Source of the DNA: Chlorogloeopsis sp038404745
GTDB lineage: Bacteria; Cyanobacteriota; Cyanobacteriia; Cyanobacteriales; Nostocaceae
NCBI RefSeq assembly: GCF_038404745.2
Contig: NZ_JAYKTT020000024.1
Location: 124,001 to 188,000, forward strand
Reading direction: 5' to 3'
DNA length: 64,000 nucleotides
Of this stretch, positions 33,617 to 43,876 are shown one piece after another (the stretch's first letter is position 1; the number at the start of each line of letters is the position of its first letter). A program made the position numbers and the translations under genes. Under the pieces are notes generated by a model. The model did not search any database, was not told where the DNA came from, and was given only the letters and a program-made list of their open reading frames with translations.

Positions 33617-34447
33617 TTACGCTTTTACACTCAAGCTTTGTTGATTTAGAACTCGATTTAATTTACCACTGCTATAACCTTCTAAGTCTAGAGTGACGTA
33701 CATGAAACCAAACTCTTGAAATGCAGACACTATTGTTTGTAAATCTGTATTCAACACAAAACTTTTAATTTGTTCAGGCGGCAGTTCAATCCGGGCTGTA
33801 TCACCTTCTGAACGTACGCGCAAATTTTGCCAACCCAATTTACGCAAGTAAATTTCTGCTCTGCCCACACGTTGCAATTTGGCAACAGTAATCTCTTCTC
33901 CATAGGGAAAACGGGAACTCAGACAAGGTTGTGCGGGTTTATCCCACCAAGATAAACCCAGTTGCACAGAAAGCTCGCGAACTTCCATTTTGGTAATGCC
34001 AACTTCTGCTAGAGGCGATCGCGCACCTCTTTCTTTTGCTGCCTGAATGCCGGGACGATAGTCGTGCAAATCATCAGCATTGACGCCATCTACCACATAG
34101 GGATAACCCAACTTCTGCGCCAAAGGTTTGAGAGTATCGTGCAATTCGCTCTTACAGAAATAGCAACGGTTGACAGGGTTAGAGGTGTAATTGGGATTTT
34201 CCATTTCGTGCGTCTCGATGATTTGATGAGGAATCCCAATTGTTGCTGCTTGCAAGGAGGCATCTTCCAGTTCTTCCGGTAACAGACTTGGTGAAACAGC
34301 TGTCACAGCCAAAGCGCGATCGCCCAACACATCATAAGCAATTTTGGCAACCAAAGCACTATCCACACCACCAGAATAAGCAATAAGAGCCTGCTCCATT
34401 TCTGCAAATATGGCTTTAAGTTGCTCAAGTTTTTCTGTCAACATCAT
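33617..34447 (-). CDS. larE: ATP-dependent sacrificial sulfur transferase LarE
   Basis: The 276-residue protein belongs to the LarE family of PP-loop ATP pyrophosphatases. The PP-loop AYSGGVDSALVAK is near residue 24, followed by NRCYFCKSELHD, VDGVNADDLHDYRPG and the catalytic Cys region KPAQPCLSSRFPYGEE. LarE activates the nickel-pincer precursor carboxylates by adenylation and supplies sulfur. The three cysteines (RCYFC pair and PCLSS) match the pattern of LarE forms proposed to carry a 4Fe-4S cluster rather than the single-Cys sacrificial form; this is inference. No larA, larB or larC is near, so the substrate in this organism is uncertain. Cytosolic; ATG at 34445-34447 or one codon later. 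Confidence 0.9.
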   Translation of the reverse strand: MMLTEKLEQLKAIFAEMEQALIAYSGGVDSALVAKIAYDVLGDRALAVTAVSPSLLPEELEDASLQAATIGIPHQIIETHEMENPNYTSNPVNRCYFCKSELHDTLKPLAQKLGYPYVVDGVNADDLHDYRPGIQAAKERGARSPLAEVGITKMEVRELSVQLGLSWWDKPAQPCLSSRFPYGEEITVAKLQRVGRAEIYLRKLGWQNLRVRSEGDTARIELPPEQIKSFVLNTDLQTIVSAFQEFGFMYVTLDLEGYSSGKLNRVLNQQSLSVKA

Positions 34448-34769
34448 TTTCCCATCCAGCCAAATCTTGCACCCTACAAATTAAATTTTAGTGGTTAGTC
34501 ATTGGTCATTGATCATTTATCATTGGTTATTAATTATTCTCCTTGTCTCCTTATCCCCATTGCCCCTTGTCTTCCCTTCTGCCTACCTACGTAGCCACTC
34601 CGCGTCTACTGCCCTCTGCCTTATTTTCAAGCTAGATACCCTCTTCAAAAATTTGTGGTTGATTGACTTTTTTGCTTGATTGCTTTGTCCTGGTGTTACA
34701 TAAAAGATTGCGAGATTGATGTTACTTTATGTTTACACAAACTCTTTGATCCCAATCGCAATACAAGCT
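34448..34769. other. Divergent gene-free interval between larE and the phosphatase gene
   Basis: It contains TCATTGGTCATTGATCATTTAT-like STRR text near 34500-34530 and C/T-rich text to about 34620. No ORF of protein character was found; it presumably holds both promoters. Confidence 0.35.
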
Positions 34770-35408
34770 ATGACACTCAATTTATATTTACTGCGACATG
34801 GAGAAACTACTTTTAGTCAAAGTGGTAATTTCTGCGGTGAAACTGATGCGGAATTGACAACAGAAGGGATGCAGATGGCAGAGAGTTTTGCTGATGTTTA
34901 TCAAAAATTGAAGTGGGAAGCAGTTTATGTTAGTCCGATGAAGCGCACAATTGCAACTGCCAAGCCATTTTGTGATGCTATCGGTATGGATATGCAGTTG
35001 CGTGATGGACTTAGAGAAGGTAGTTACGGCTGTTGGGAAACGTATAGTAAATCGTTTGCCCAAGAGAATTACGCCCAAAACTATGTCAAATGGTTGACAG
35101 AGCCCGCTTGGAATGCACCACTAGGTGGAGAAACTGCGGTAGATATTGCTAACCGCTCTATGCCCGTAATTGCTGAAATTCAAGAAAAACATTCCCAAGG
35201 TAATGTTTTAGTAGTTTCCCATAAAGCTACGATTCGGATTATACTTTGCAGTTTACTGGGAATTGATTTGGGACGCTATCGCTATCGGGTGAATATTTTG
35301 GTCGCGTCGGTAAGTATGGTGAAATTTGACGTTAACGGGCCAAAGTTAGAAATATTAGGCGATCGCCATCATATACCCGATCATCTTCGCTCTCGTCCGG
35401 GAACATAA
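34770..35408 (+). CDS. Histidine phosphatase family protein (phosphoglycerate mutase-like)
   Basis: The 212-residue protein starts with the strand LNLYLLRHGETTFS, whose RHG supplies the phosphorylated His. It continues with NFCGETDAELTTEGMQMAE, VYVSPMKRTIATAKPF and the second catalytic His in VLVVSHKATIRIIL. Family members dephosphorylate sugar phosphates, cobalamin intermediates (CobC-like) or phosphoproteins; the substrate is not evident. I use the ATG at 34770, where homology starts, rather than 34716. Single gene, divergent from larE. Confidence 0.9.
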   Translation: MTLNLYLLRHGETTFSQSGNFCGETDAELTTEGMQMAESFADVYQKLKWEAVYVSPMKRTIATAKPFCDAIGMDMQLRDGLREGSYGCWETYSKSFAQENYAQNYVKWLTEPAWNAPLGGETAVDIANRSMPVIAEIQEKHSQGNVLVVSHKATIRIILCSLLGIDLGRYRYRVNILVASVSMVKFDVNGPKLEILGDRHHIPDHLRSRPGT

Positions 35409-35561
35409 TGTTCTGCTTCTTAGTTACCTCCAGAAATCGCTCCTAGCTACTAAAGTCCGAGCCAAATATCTCCTGAATGTGGCGCAACGCGGTATCCTGG
35501 TATTCTGTTTGAGGGATAAATCAACAGGAGCAGTATGTCTCAGCCCTCTGCCTTCTTCCCC

Positions 35562-38500
35562 TCAAATCTTCACCTTGCCATTGCTATTAACACTTGCCGC
35601 CACTATTTGAGTGCGCCTTGATGCGTTACCACCAGATATATCGCGTAATAATCCCATCAGCGCAGGTACTACTGTCGGTGTCAGGATGGTGGAAAATGCC
35701 AAACCACCTGTGAGTACAATGCCTAAACCTTGATATAGCTCAGAACCTTGCCCAGGTAAAATTGCCAAGGGCAACATCCCCAAAACGCTGGTGCCGGCTG
35801 ACATGAAAATTGCACGCAGGCGGTCATTGGTGGCGTTATACAATGAAGCATCAAAATCTTCACCTGCTTCTTGAAGTTGTAAGGCACGATCAACAAGTAG
35901 AATCGCGTTATTGACAACCACACCAGTAAGAATCACAAATCCTAATGCTGTAATCATATCCAGAGGCACGTTCATGCCCAAAATGCGATTGGCAAGCACC
36001 AAACTTAAAAGCGCACCGCTCATCCCCATTGGTAATGTTGCCATAATCACCAATGGGTAGAGGAATGATTTATAAAGTGCAACCAACAGCAGATAAGTAA
36101 CTAATACCGAGAGTACAAAAGCTGTAGCTAATTGTGAAACTGTAGTTGCCAATCGATCAGCTGAACCAGACAATTCTAAGCGATCGCCCCCAGACAAGCT
36201 AGCACGTAAGGGAGCCAGAATTTCATTTTCGGTACGTTCTACTAGGGTTGCCAAGGGTGCATCCGGAGCCAGGGAAGCGGTAAGGGAGATTGACCGCTCT
36301 AAGTTGATATGATTTATTACATCTGCTCCAGTAGTCTCACGTACTTCCGCTACATCTTGTAGCTGTACTTGTCTTCCCTGACTATACAACGGTAGTTGAC
36401 GCAATTGTTCGGGCGTTTGCACAAAGGTATTTTTTAATTCTACAGAAACATCCAGTGGCTCTTTACCATCAATGTAATCAGAGGCAATACGTCCACCCAG
36501 CGCAGCTTCTACCATTTCACCGATTTCTGCTTCTGAAAGTCCAACTTCCGCAAGACGTTCTCGGATCGGAATTACTTGCAGTTCTCCTGTTCCCATAACA
36601 AAGTTAGAACGGACACTACGCACACCAGGTAAAGCCCGGATCTTGTCAGAAATTTCCTTTTCTAACTTGCTCAAATCATCCAAATTTGCCCCAATGATAT
36701 CAACCTCAAATTCCTTACCTGGATCGCGGAAGATAGAGACGCGGGTTGGTATTATAAATCTATACCCAGCAAAATCATTGCTCTTAGCTCGCATCTTGTC
36801 CACCATATCAGCAAGTCCTTTGGTGGTAGCAAATTCTGGTTTGAGAATTGTCGCAACACCGCGAAGTGCGCCCGGACGGTCAATATACATAATGCGATCA
36901 ACTTCAGGCTGCGATCGCAAAAATGCCTGTAGTGGTTCTGACTGGCGGATCGCTTCAGGAATGCTAGTACCCGGTAATGGTTCTGCTCGCCACTGCACCA
37001 GGTTGCGGTTGCCTTCTGGTAGATAGTCGGCAGGAGGCAGGAGGAATATACTGAGAAGAAGAAAGGTGACAGGTATCGAAAGAATCAAAAGTCTGCGCCC
37101 AACCCGCTTGCGTCCTAGCGACCAACTCACGGTAGCAGCGAGCAAATTTTCCAATTTACCTTGAAAATACCGGAATGTAGCAGAAGACCTCGCAACGGCA
37201 CGTTCTAACCAGTTCCCACCTCGATAATTCCCTCCTTGTAGCATTTGCATCGCTTCCGATTGCTTGAGAAAAAGTCCAGATAGCATCGGTACTAAAGTCA
37301 ATGCTGCAAACAAGGAAAACAGCGAGGACGCAGAAAGAGCGATCGCCATATCTGCATACAACTGTCCCGCTTCTCCCGTCACCATAATCAAGGGTACAAA
37401 CACCACTACATTTGTTAGCGTCGAACCCAACATTGCGCCCCATACTTCCTGAGTACCTTCAATTGCGGCATTTAAGGCACTTTTTCCCTGTTGCATATGG
37501 GTGAAAATATTTTCAATCACCACAATGGCGTTATCTACCACCATCCCGACTGCAAACGCCAACCCCGCCAAACTGATGATGTTTAGTGTTCTGCCCAACG
37601 CTGCCATCACTATAAACACCATGACTAGGGTTGTGGGAATCGTCAGCGCCACAACTGCCACTGTCCGCATCGAACCCAGAAACAAGATTAAAACAATTGT
37701 TGCCAACAGCGCTCCAGTCACTAAATTTCCTTGTACAAAGGATACTGACTGGTTAATATATTCGCTTTCGTCATAGTTATAAGCAAAGCGAATCCCCTCA
37801 TTACGTTGATCAAATTCAGCTTGCAGTTCGGTAATTGCGGCTCGGATACCCTTTGCTACTTCCGGCACATTCGCCCCAATTTGACGAATCACGCCCACAG
37901 CAACCGCAGGTGTACCATTAAACATGAGGGCGCTGTCTTGCGGTTTGCGCCCCATTGTCACTTCTGCCACATCTCGCAGATACACAGTCCCCGTTTCATT
38001 TCTCCTGAGGATAAACCCTTCGATTTGCTTAATGTCTTGCGATCGGCTTACCGTCCGCACTCGATATTCGCGCCGCCCCAATACTAAAGGCCCACCCCTA
38101 ATATCACGGTTATTTTCCCGCAAGACTCGCACAACATCACCAATGGTAAGATTACGGTCAGAAAGCGCTTTCGGATCAATTCTGACTTCAACTTCTCGTT
38201 CTTGTCCACCCACAACCAGGAATTGTCCCACACCTGCCACCCGCCGCAAACGCGGTACTACAAACTCTTCTGCCAAATCTCGATAACGATTAGGATCGGC
38301 TTGGAAGTTTTCTTTGGTGGCAAAGGGAATCCACATCATCGGCGAACTATTACCCCCTACCAGTTCTACATCAGACTCTTGAGCTTCCTCTGGCAGACTT
38401 GGCACTTGCTGCAAACGATTGATTACATCCAATAAACGGCTTTCTAAATTTGTACCGTCAGCAAACTCCAGAGTAATATTGCTGCGTCCATTACGTGAAG

Positions 38501-38747
38501 TACTGGTAATTTCCTGCACGCCCAGCACTTCTTCCATTCGTTCTTCAATCGGACGGGTAATTAAGTCTTCCACTTCGGTTGGACTTGCACCAGGGTAGGG
38601 AGTAGTGATAGTAATTTCCGGGCGATCGCCTCCTGGTTGCAATTCTAGGGGCATCCTTAACAGCGAGAAAATCCCCAATAGAGCTAGCAAGCAAAATAAA
38701 ACAAATGTGCCGTGCCGCCAGCGAACAGCAGTTTGGATGAAATTCAT
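35562..38747 (-). CDS. RND efflux transporter permease (AcrB-like, HAE1 type)
   Basis: The 1061-residue protein shows the full RND layout: twelve membrane helices in two halves, each followed by a large periplasmic loop pair. Seen are the first helix after NFIQTAVRWRHGTFVLF, the porter motif TITTPYPGASPTEVEDLITR, GMVVDNAIVVIENI (helix 4 with the proton-relay Asp) and TALGFVILTGVVVNNAILLVD (helix 10). Such pumps exchange protons for amphiphilic drugs or metabolites, in complex with an adaptor and an outer-membrane channel. The adaptor gene lies immediately upstream (38894-40261) on the same strand; the channel is elsewhere. Substrate unknown. Length is normal. Confidence 0.95.
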   Translation of the reverse strand: MNFIQTAVRWRHGTFVLFCLLALLGIFSLLRMPLELQPGGDRPEITITTPYPGASPTEVEDLITRPIEERMEEVLGVQEITSTSRNGRSNITLEFADGTNLESRLLDVINRLQQVPSLPEEAQESDVELVGGNSSPMMWIPFATKENFQADPNRYRDLAEEFVVPRLRRVAGVGQFLVVGGQEREVEVRIDPKALSDRNLTIGDVVRVLRENNRDIRGGPLVLGRREYRVRTVSRSQDIKQIEGFILRRNETGTVYLRDVAEVTMGRKPQDSALMFNGTPAVAVGVIRQIGANVPEVAKGIRAAITELQAEFDQRNEGIRFAYNYDESEYINQSVSFVQGNLVTGALLATIVLILFLGSMRTVAVVALTIPTTLVMVFIVMAALGRTLNIISLAGLAFAVGMVVDNAIVVIENIFTHMQQGKSALNAAIEGTQEVWGAMLGSTLTNVVVFVPLIMVTGEAGQLYADMAIALSASSLFSLFAALTLVPMLSGLFLKQSEAMQMLQGGNYRGGNWLERAVARSSATFRYFQGKLENLLAATVSWSLGRKRVGRRLLILSIPVTFLLLSIFLLPPADYLPEGNRNLVQWRAEPLPGTSIPEAIRQSEPLQAFLRSQPEVDRIMYIDRPGALRGVATILKPEFATTKGLADMVDKMRAKSNDFAGYRFIIPTRVSIFRDPGKEFEVDIIGANLDDLSKLEKEISDKIRALPGVRSVRSNFVMGTGELQVIPIRERLAEVGLSEAEIGEMVEAALGGRIASDYIDGKEPLDVSVELKNTFVQTPEQLRQLPLYSQGRQVQLQDVAEVRETTGADVINHINLERSISLTASLAPDAPLATLVERTENEILAPLRASLSGGDRLELSGSADRLATTVSQLATAFVLSVLVTYLLLVALYKSFLYPLVIMATLPMGMSGALLSLVLANRILGMNVPLDMITALGFVILTGVVVNNAILLVDRALQLQEAGEDFDASLYNATNDRLRAIFMSAGTSVLGMLPLAILPGQGSELYQGLGIVLTGGLAFSTILTPTVVPALMGLLRDISGGNASRRTQIVAASVNSNGKVKI

Positions 38748-38893
38748 AATAAGTGGCGTGCAAAATAAATTATCTATTTAGGCAAGGCAACAGGGTTAAG
38801 GGAACAGGTAACAGGGTTGGGGGAAACAAACAAAACTCTGCGTCCCTCTGCGTTATCCCTCAGCGCTCCTCTGCGTTTAAATCATTGAAATGT

Positions 38894-40261
38894 TTATATG
38901 CCCGAACGAGGCTGACTCTCCAAAACTTTCACTGCCGCTCCATCAGATAAACCATCACCACCGCGCAAAACTATCCGTTCTCCTGCCCGTAACTGTGGGT
39001 GAGAAATTGCTACATTTCTACCCATATCAGCAACCATTTCCACTTCTAACTGTCTGGCTTTACCATTATCAACAGTAAAGACAAGCCATTGATTTTGTCG
39101 CCTTGTCAGAGCATCACGAGAGACAACAAAGCTGGATTGATTAGATGGCATAATGAGATTGCCTGCGATCGCCATCCCCGGTAACAATCCTTGGGGCGGG
39201 TTATTTAACTGCACTCGCACTCGCTGCCTTCTAGATGCAGCATCTGCGGCTGGAACTACTGCTGTTATTTTTGTACGTCCTTTCCATTGGGGCAATGCCC
39301 GCGCCGTTAATTCTATCGACATTCCTGAGGTAATTTTACCGCTCAGTTCCTCTGGTAACTCTAGAAAAATATCTAAAGCATTGCCCGACACCAGTGTCAC
39401 AATCTGATCGGAGTCTTGCACGAGATCGCCGCGGCTAATATGGCGTGCTTGCACAACTCCAGATTCCGAAGAAAGAATCCGAGTGCGTTGCTGTGCTAAT
39501 TTTGCTTGATTTAACGCTGCTTCGGCTGCTGCTACGTTGGCTTTTTGGGCTGCTATTTCTTCTTTGATCGGCCCTGCTTTTGCCTCTGCTAGGGCTGCTA
39601 GGGCTGCTAACTTTTGTCCCCGTGCTTCATCTACAGCACTTGTTACTTCTACTAGTACCCTTTGCGACAAGGCACCCTGTTTTACCAAATCTGTGGTACG
39701 TCTGAGGTTATCTCGTGCTTCTTGCTCTCGCGCTTGGGCAGAGGTGACAGCGGCTTGTCTTTGGGCAATGATTTCGGGACGAGTTCCTACTTCCAAACGG
39801 GCAAGGTTGCTGCGTTGCTGTGCTAACTCTGCTCGCGCCCGTGATATTGCTAATTGCTGATCGGAATCATCTAAAATCGCGATCGCCATTCCGGTCTTGA
39901 CGCGATCGCCTGGTCTGACTAAAATTTCTTTAACTATACCTCCAGTTTGGGCGCGAATTGTTGATTGCTGACTTGCTTCTACCTGTCCCAGTAGTGATAC
40001 GCTTGTTGTGGCATTTCCCCTTGTCAGAATAACAGTTTCCACGGGACGCTTCGGTGGTGCTGTTGGCTGTTGTTGAGCTAGAGCCGGTTTGGATGTTCCA
40101 CTCATAGAAAACATCCGCCACAAAAAAATTGAGTTAACTGTCAAGGACAACGCTAGTAGCAGCCATAACCAAGGCTTCCTGTTTCTGGGCTTCAACTTTT
40201 GCACATCAGGGGTGTCTGAGTGCAGATCAGAGTTTGAGACTTTAGCTTCAGAAGTATTCAT
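38894..40261 (-). CDS. RND efflux periplasmic adaptor subunit (membrane fusion protein)
   Basis: The 455-residue adaptor has an N-terminal membrane helix (about 30-50), lipoyl half motif VRPGDRVKTGMAIAILDDSD, an Ala/Gln/Arg-rich coiled-coil hairpin (about 120-250), the second lipoyl half ILSSESGVVQARHISRGD and the beta-barrel LPEELSGKITSGMSIEL, then the membrane-proximal domain. It connects the RND permease encoded just downstream to an outer-membrane channel. The 146-bp gap to the permease gene carries GCGTCCCTCTGCGTTATCCC-type repeat text but probably not a terminator, so the two form one operon. Confidence 0.94.
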   Translation of the reverse strand: MNTSEAKVSNSDLHSDTPDVQKLKPRNRKPWLWLLLALSLTVNSIFLWRMFSMSGTSKPALAQQQPTAPPKRPVETVILTRGNATTSVSLLGQVEASQQSTIRAQTGGIVKEILVRPGDRVKTGMAIAILDDSDQQLAISRARAELAQQRSNLARLEVGTRPEIIAQRQAAVTSAQAREQEARDNLRRTTDLVKQGALSQRVLVEVTSAVDEARGQKLAALAALAEAKAGPIKEEIAAQKANVAAAEAALNQAKLAQQRTRILSSESGVVQARHISRGDLVQDSDQIVTLVSGNALDIFLELPEELSGKITSGMSIELTARALPQWKGRTKITAVVPAADAASRRQRVRVQLNNPPQGLLPGMAIAGNLIMPSNQSSFVVSRDALTRRQNQWLVFTVDNGKARQLEVEMVADMGRNVAISHPQLRAGERIVLRGGDGLSDGAAVKVLESQPRSGI

Positions 40262-40862
40262 GGTTTATTTCAGTACGCTTTCTTGTTACGCAAGAACTTA
40301 AGAGCAAAGATCGCGCCCAAAAGGGAAACCTTCGCCATCAACTGACAACCGCTCACAATTCAACTAAAAACACTAAAAACTTCTGCAAATCAATTTATTT
40401 GCAGCAAAAGTGCGATCGCAATCATTACGAAGCAGCCTTCGCTTGATATTAACTTAGATGTTGTAATATTTCGTAACTTTAACTTTACTAGATAAATGTG
40501 ACAAAAAAATGTCAACTCCAGGATCTTTCAAGAAATCAGGCAGTCCCGATGAAACAAGTTTCACCCCTTCTTGCAGGGTAACCGCGCTGCCTCACCGCCA
40601 GGCATGAAAAAGGTATTTCCCCTACACCCTTACACCCCTCTTTCAAGCTAGAAGTCAGAACGAAAAAGCTTATCCTATCTAGTTTCTGATGATAAGCACT
40701 TTACGTTTAATTATGTTCACCTACTTATTAGCGATCGCAGTCCACTTGAGTGAATTTTAGCTATAAGCTAAAAAATAAATTTCTTGGCGGGTTACCGAAT
40801 GCAGACATTATCAGCGTTCCATAGTTGCAGGAAGGCGATCGCGCCGATCAAGAATGATGTAG
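40262..40862. other. Gene-free interval between the adaptor and the hybrid kinase
   Basis: Two minus-strand genes flank it. It carries several HIP1 sites and TACACCCTTACACCCCTCTT-like text. I see no ORF or RNA gene; it presumably holds the promoter of the RND operon. Confidence 0.4.
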
Positions 40863-42764
40863 TTAATGGATATTTGTCTTTCCATCTCTTCCTAACTTAG
40901 GTGATTTAATATATTTTGATACCAAAGTTGCTAAGAGTGGTAAATCAATAGGTTTAGAAATATAGTCATTGAATCCGGCAGCTAGGCAAGTTTCGCGATC
41001 GCCTTTCATTGCCATTGCTGTTTGAGCAATGACTGGAATAGCTTGAAAATTCTGATCTGTTCGCAGCTGCTTTACTATTAATAGACCATTTTTGTCAGGT
41101 AGATGGACATCTAACAAAATTACTGCTGGCTTAATCCGAGTTAATATCTCCCACATTTGGGCAGCATTTTTGACACAAATAACTTGATATTTCAATGACT
41201 CAAGATAATTTTGCATTAACTTGGCATTAGGTGGATCGTTTTCTACTAGCAAAATTTCAGCAGAAGAACCTAGAGTCATGGTGTGTGAATACTCAGGAGG
41301 CAATTCTCCATGTAGTTGAGGTGTAGGTGTTTGAAGGGTAAACTCTGTTGCCTCCCCTTCTCTTGGGCGCTCCCAAGGCACTGCCCCTACTATTGCGTTC
41401 TCTCCCTCCTCTTCTGACTGTCTCAAGGGAAGTACGATTGTAAAACGCGAGCCACGCTCCAATTGTGATTCTACTTCAACCCAACCACCATGAAGTTCAG
41501 CAAGCTTTTGTGTGACTGCCAATCCCAAACCTGTACCTTCTTCACGACTAACTAGAGCGCTAGCTATTTGGAAATAGGGTTGAAAAAGTTCGGCTTGGTG
41601 TTCTTTAGAGATGCCGGTGCCAGTGTCCCAAACTGCAAAATGTATGAATAAACCGTTAACTTTAACTTGTAAACCAACGGTTCCCGTGTCTGTAAATTTA
41701 AGGGCATTAAAAAGCAAATTCAATAGCATTTGCTTCAGTCGCAAAGAGTCAGCTACCAAGGTAGTAACATTTGGATCTAGCTCAAGTACTAGTTTTAAGC
41801 TTTTATTTGCTGCTTTTTCTTTTACGAGTGTCAAAATATTACGACACAAGGATGGCAAATCTACTGCTTCACACTGTATTTCTAGTTGATTTGCTTCGAT
41901 TTTGGAAAGATCTAATATATCGTTAATTAAAGCTAACAAGTGCTTGCCACTGGACTGAATAATATGTAAATACTCTTGATGGCGTTCGTTATTCGGTTCA
42001 TAGCCTTTTGCTAAAAGCAGGTGAGTAAAACCGATAATCGAACTTAGGGGTGTGCGAATTTCGTGACTGGTGTTAGCCAAGAACTGATTTTTAAGTTGGT
42101 TAGTGCGCTCTAGTTCCTGATTAATACGTTCTAATCGATGACAATGCTGCTGTAAAACCTGTATTTGCCTTAATTGCACTATTGTTGCCACACATTGTTT
42201 AGCAGCACGTGCCATTAATTCTGATGTCAATTCATTAAAGCAATTTTCGAGTGGCTTGCTATCAAATGGAATAGATGCGGTGGTGACAATTAACCAACCA
42301 ATAATGCTCTCATCAATATTTACTAGCCGCCAAGCACTCGGAGGTTCCTGTTTTTCAAGGAATTCTAAATCTTCAAATTCTATTTCTTCTTCTAATGCCA
42401 AACCAAACTTTTTTCCTCTAATCTCCAGAAACGATGGAGATGATGAGCATCGCCATGAAGCATAATCAATATAAGAAACTTTACAAACATTCTTTTGTGG
42501 TTCTACAAGTGCGATCGCCACTCTACCTTGAGCCAAGGCATTTTTCAGATCGTCCACCACAGTTGTAAATATTTCTGCTTCTGTCGTCGCTGTCTGTTGA
42601 TTTTTAGTAAAAAAAGAAACAAGGCAATTATTAAGGCTATTTTGCAACTTACTCAAGCTGCGCTCCAGCCACAACTCAGCCTGAAGTTGCTGAATTTTTG
42701 TCAACAGTTTTGTTGTTGCATCCACTTGGGAGTTCTGTTCTGGTAAGCTTGAATACTGCTGCAT
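40863..42764 (-). CDS. Hybrid sensor histidine kinase/response regulator
   Basis: The 633-residue soluble protein has an N-terminal region of about 200 residues that looks GAF-like (dimly). A coiled coil follows, then the dimerisation/phosphoacceptor box FLANTSHEIRTPLSSIIGF near residue 233. The HATPase domain shows LLFNALKFT, WDTGTGISKE and GTGLGLAVTQKLAELHGG. The C-terminal receiver is about 510-630 (VENDPPNAKL, phospho-Asp in VILLDVHLPDKNG, Lys in YISKPIDLP). It autophosphorylates on His and passes the phosphate to its own receiver; the final output partner is unknown. ATG at 42764 is chosen over a TTG two codons upstream. Confidence 0.92.
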   Translation of the reverse strand: MQQYSSLPEQNSQVDATTKLLTKIQQLQAELWLERSLSKLQNSLNNCLVSFFTKNQQTATTEAEIFTTVVDDLKNALAQGRVAIALVEPQKNVCKVSYIDYASWRCSSSPSFLEIRGKKFGLALEEEIEFEDLEFLEKQEPPSAWRLVNIDESIIGWLIVTTASIPFDSKPLENCFNELTSELMARAAKQCVATIVQLRQIQVLQQHCHRLERINQELERTNQLKNQFLANTSHEIRTPLSSIIGFTHLLLAKGYEPNNERHQEYLHIIQSSGKHLLALINDILDLSKIEANQLEIQCEAVDLPSLCRNILTLVKEKAANKSLKLVLELDPNVTTLVADSLRLKQMLLNLLFNALKFTDTGTVGLQVKVNGLFIHFAVWDTGTGISKEHQAELFQPYFQIASALVSREEGTGLGLAVTQKLAELHGGWVEVESQLERGSRFTIVLPLRQSEEEGENAIVGAVPWERPREGEATEFTLQTPTPQLHGELPPEYSHTMTLGSSAEILLVENDPPNAKLMQNYLESLKYQVICVKNAAQMWEILTRIKPAVILLDVHLPDKNGLLIVKQLRTDQNFQAIPVIAQTAMAMKGDRETCLAAGFNDYISKPIDLPLLATLVSKYIKSPKLGRDGKTNIH

Positions 42765-42947
42765 GGTCAACTAGACCGCTTAAAAAGTTTAGCTTTGCAC
42801 AAAAATGCGAAGGTCATGCTATGTATATTAGCGCACTCGCCTTCTTATAGTTATAAACCAAAATTGCTAGTGTCGTGTCTGGGGGTGAGACCATGAATTG
42901 TTGTATGAAAGCACTATGCTGGAATTGCGAAAGACTAACCTAAGACT

Positions 42948-43814
42948 ATGGATGCACAATTTGCTCAACTAATCGTCAATGGCATTGCAGTCGGGAGCAT
43001 TATTGCTCTGGGTGCAGTCGGCTTAACACTGACTTATGGAATTTTACGGTTGTCTAACTTTGCCCACGGCGATTTTCTCACTTTAGGAGCTTATCTGACA
43101 CTACTGGCAAATTCCTTAGGGATAAATATTTGGCTGTCAATGGTGCTGGCAGCCGTGGGAACGGTAGCAGCAATGTTATTGTCAGAAAAACTGTTGTGGT
43201 CGAGGATGCGTTCTATCCGTGCTACTTCCACTACCTTGATTATTATCTCTATCGGTTTAGCATTATTCCTTCGCAATGGCATTATTTTTTTATGGGGGGG
43301 TAGTAACAGAAATTACAATTTGCCTGTACCTCAAGCTTTAAATATTTTGGGTTTAAACATCCAGCAAAATCAAATGCTGGTTTTAGGTTTAGCTATCGTG
43401 ACAATTTTAGCCCTGCACTACCTGCTGCAAAATACCAAAATTGGTAAAGCGATGCGGGCTGTTGCTGATGATTTGGACTTAGCCAGAGTTTCTGGTATTA
43501 ATGTTGACCAAGTAATTCTTTGGACGTGGGTGATTGCTGGTAGTCTTACCTCTCTTGGTGGTAGTATGTACGGCTTAATTACAGCTGTGAGACCAAATAT
43601 GGGTTGGTTTTTAATATTACCATTATTTGCCTCAGTAATCTTAGGTGGAATTGGCAATCCTTATGGGGCGATCGCCGCGGCTTTCATCATCGGCATTGTT
43701 CAAGAAGTTAGTACACCTTGGCTCGGTTCTCAGTATAAACAAGGGGTAGCACTGTTAATTATGATTATAGTGTTACTCATTCGTCCCAAAGGTTTGTTCC
43801 GAGGTACGATCTGA
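42948..43814 (+). CDS. Branched-chain/neutral amino-acid ABC transporter permease, LivH type
   Basis: The 288-residue protein has about eight hydrophobic helices and the LivH features: LIVNGIAVGSIIALGAVGLT at the N-terminus, LSNFAHGDFLTLGAYLTL, the EAA-like loop MRAVADDLDLARVSGINVDQ that contacts the ATPase, and ASVILGGIGNPYGAIAAAF. It is one permease half of a HAAT-family importer (as in the Nat systems of heterocystous cyanobacteria). The partner permease, ATPases and binding protein are not adjacent, so subunits are scattered, as known in Anabaena. The terminator at 43828-43859 ends the gene. Confidence 0.9.
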   Translation: MDAQFAQLIVNGIAVGSIIALGAVGLTLTYGILRLSNFAHGDFLTLGAYLTLLANSLGINIWLSMVLAAVGTVAAMLLSEKLLWSRMRSIRATSTTLIIISIGLALFLRNGIIFLWGGSNRNYNLPVPQALNILGLNIQQNQMLVLGLAIVTILALHYLLQNTKIGKAMRAVADDLDLARVSGINVDQVILWTWVIAGSLTSLGGSMYGLITAVRPNMGWFLILPLFASVILGGIGNPYGAIAAAFIIGIVQEVSTPWLGSQYKQGVALLIMIIVLLIRPKGLFRGTI

Positions 43815-43827
43815 GCAACACTACAAC

Positions 43828-43859
43828 AAAAGGCAAAAGGAAGAAGGCTTTTACCTTTT
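43828..43859. terminator. Bidirectional terminator between the permease gene and psaX
   Basis: AAAAGGCAAAAG pairs with CTTTTACCTTTT (one mismatch, 8-nt loop GAAGAAGG-like), with T-rich text on the plus side and T-rich text on the minus side after the stem. It lies 14 bp after the permease stop and 18 bp from the psaX stop. Confidence 0.75.
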
Positions 43860-43876
43860 TCCTTGTTTATACCTGC

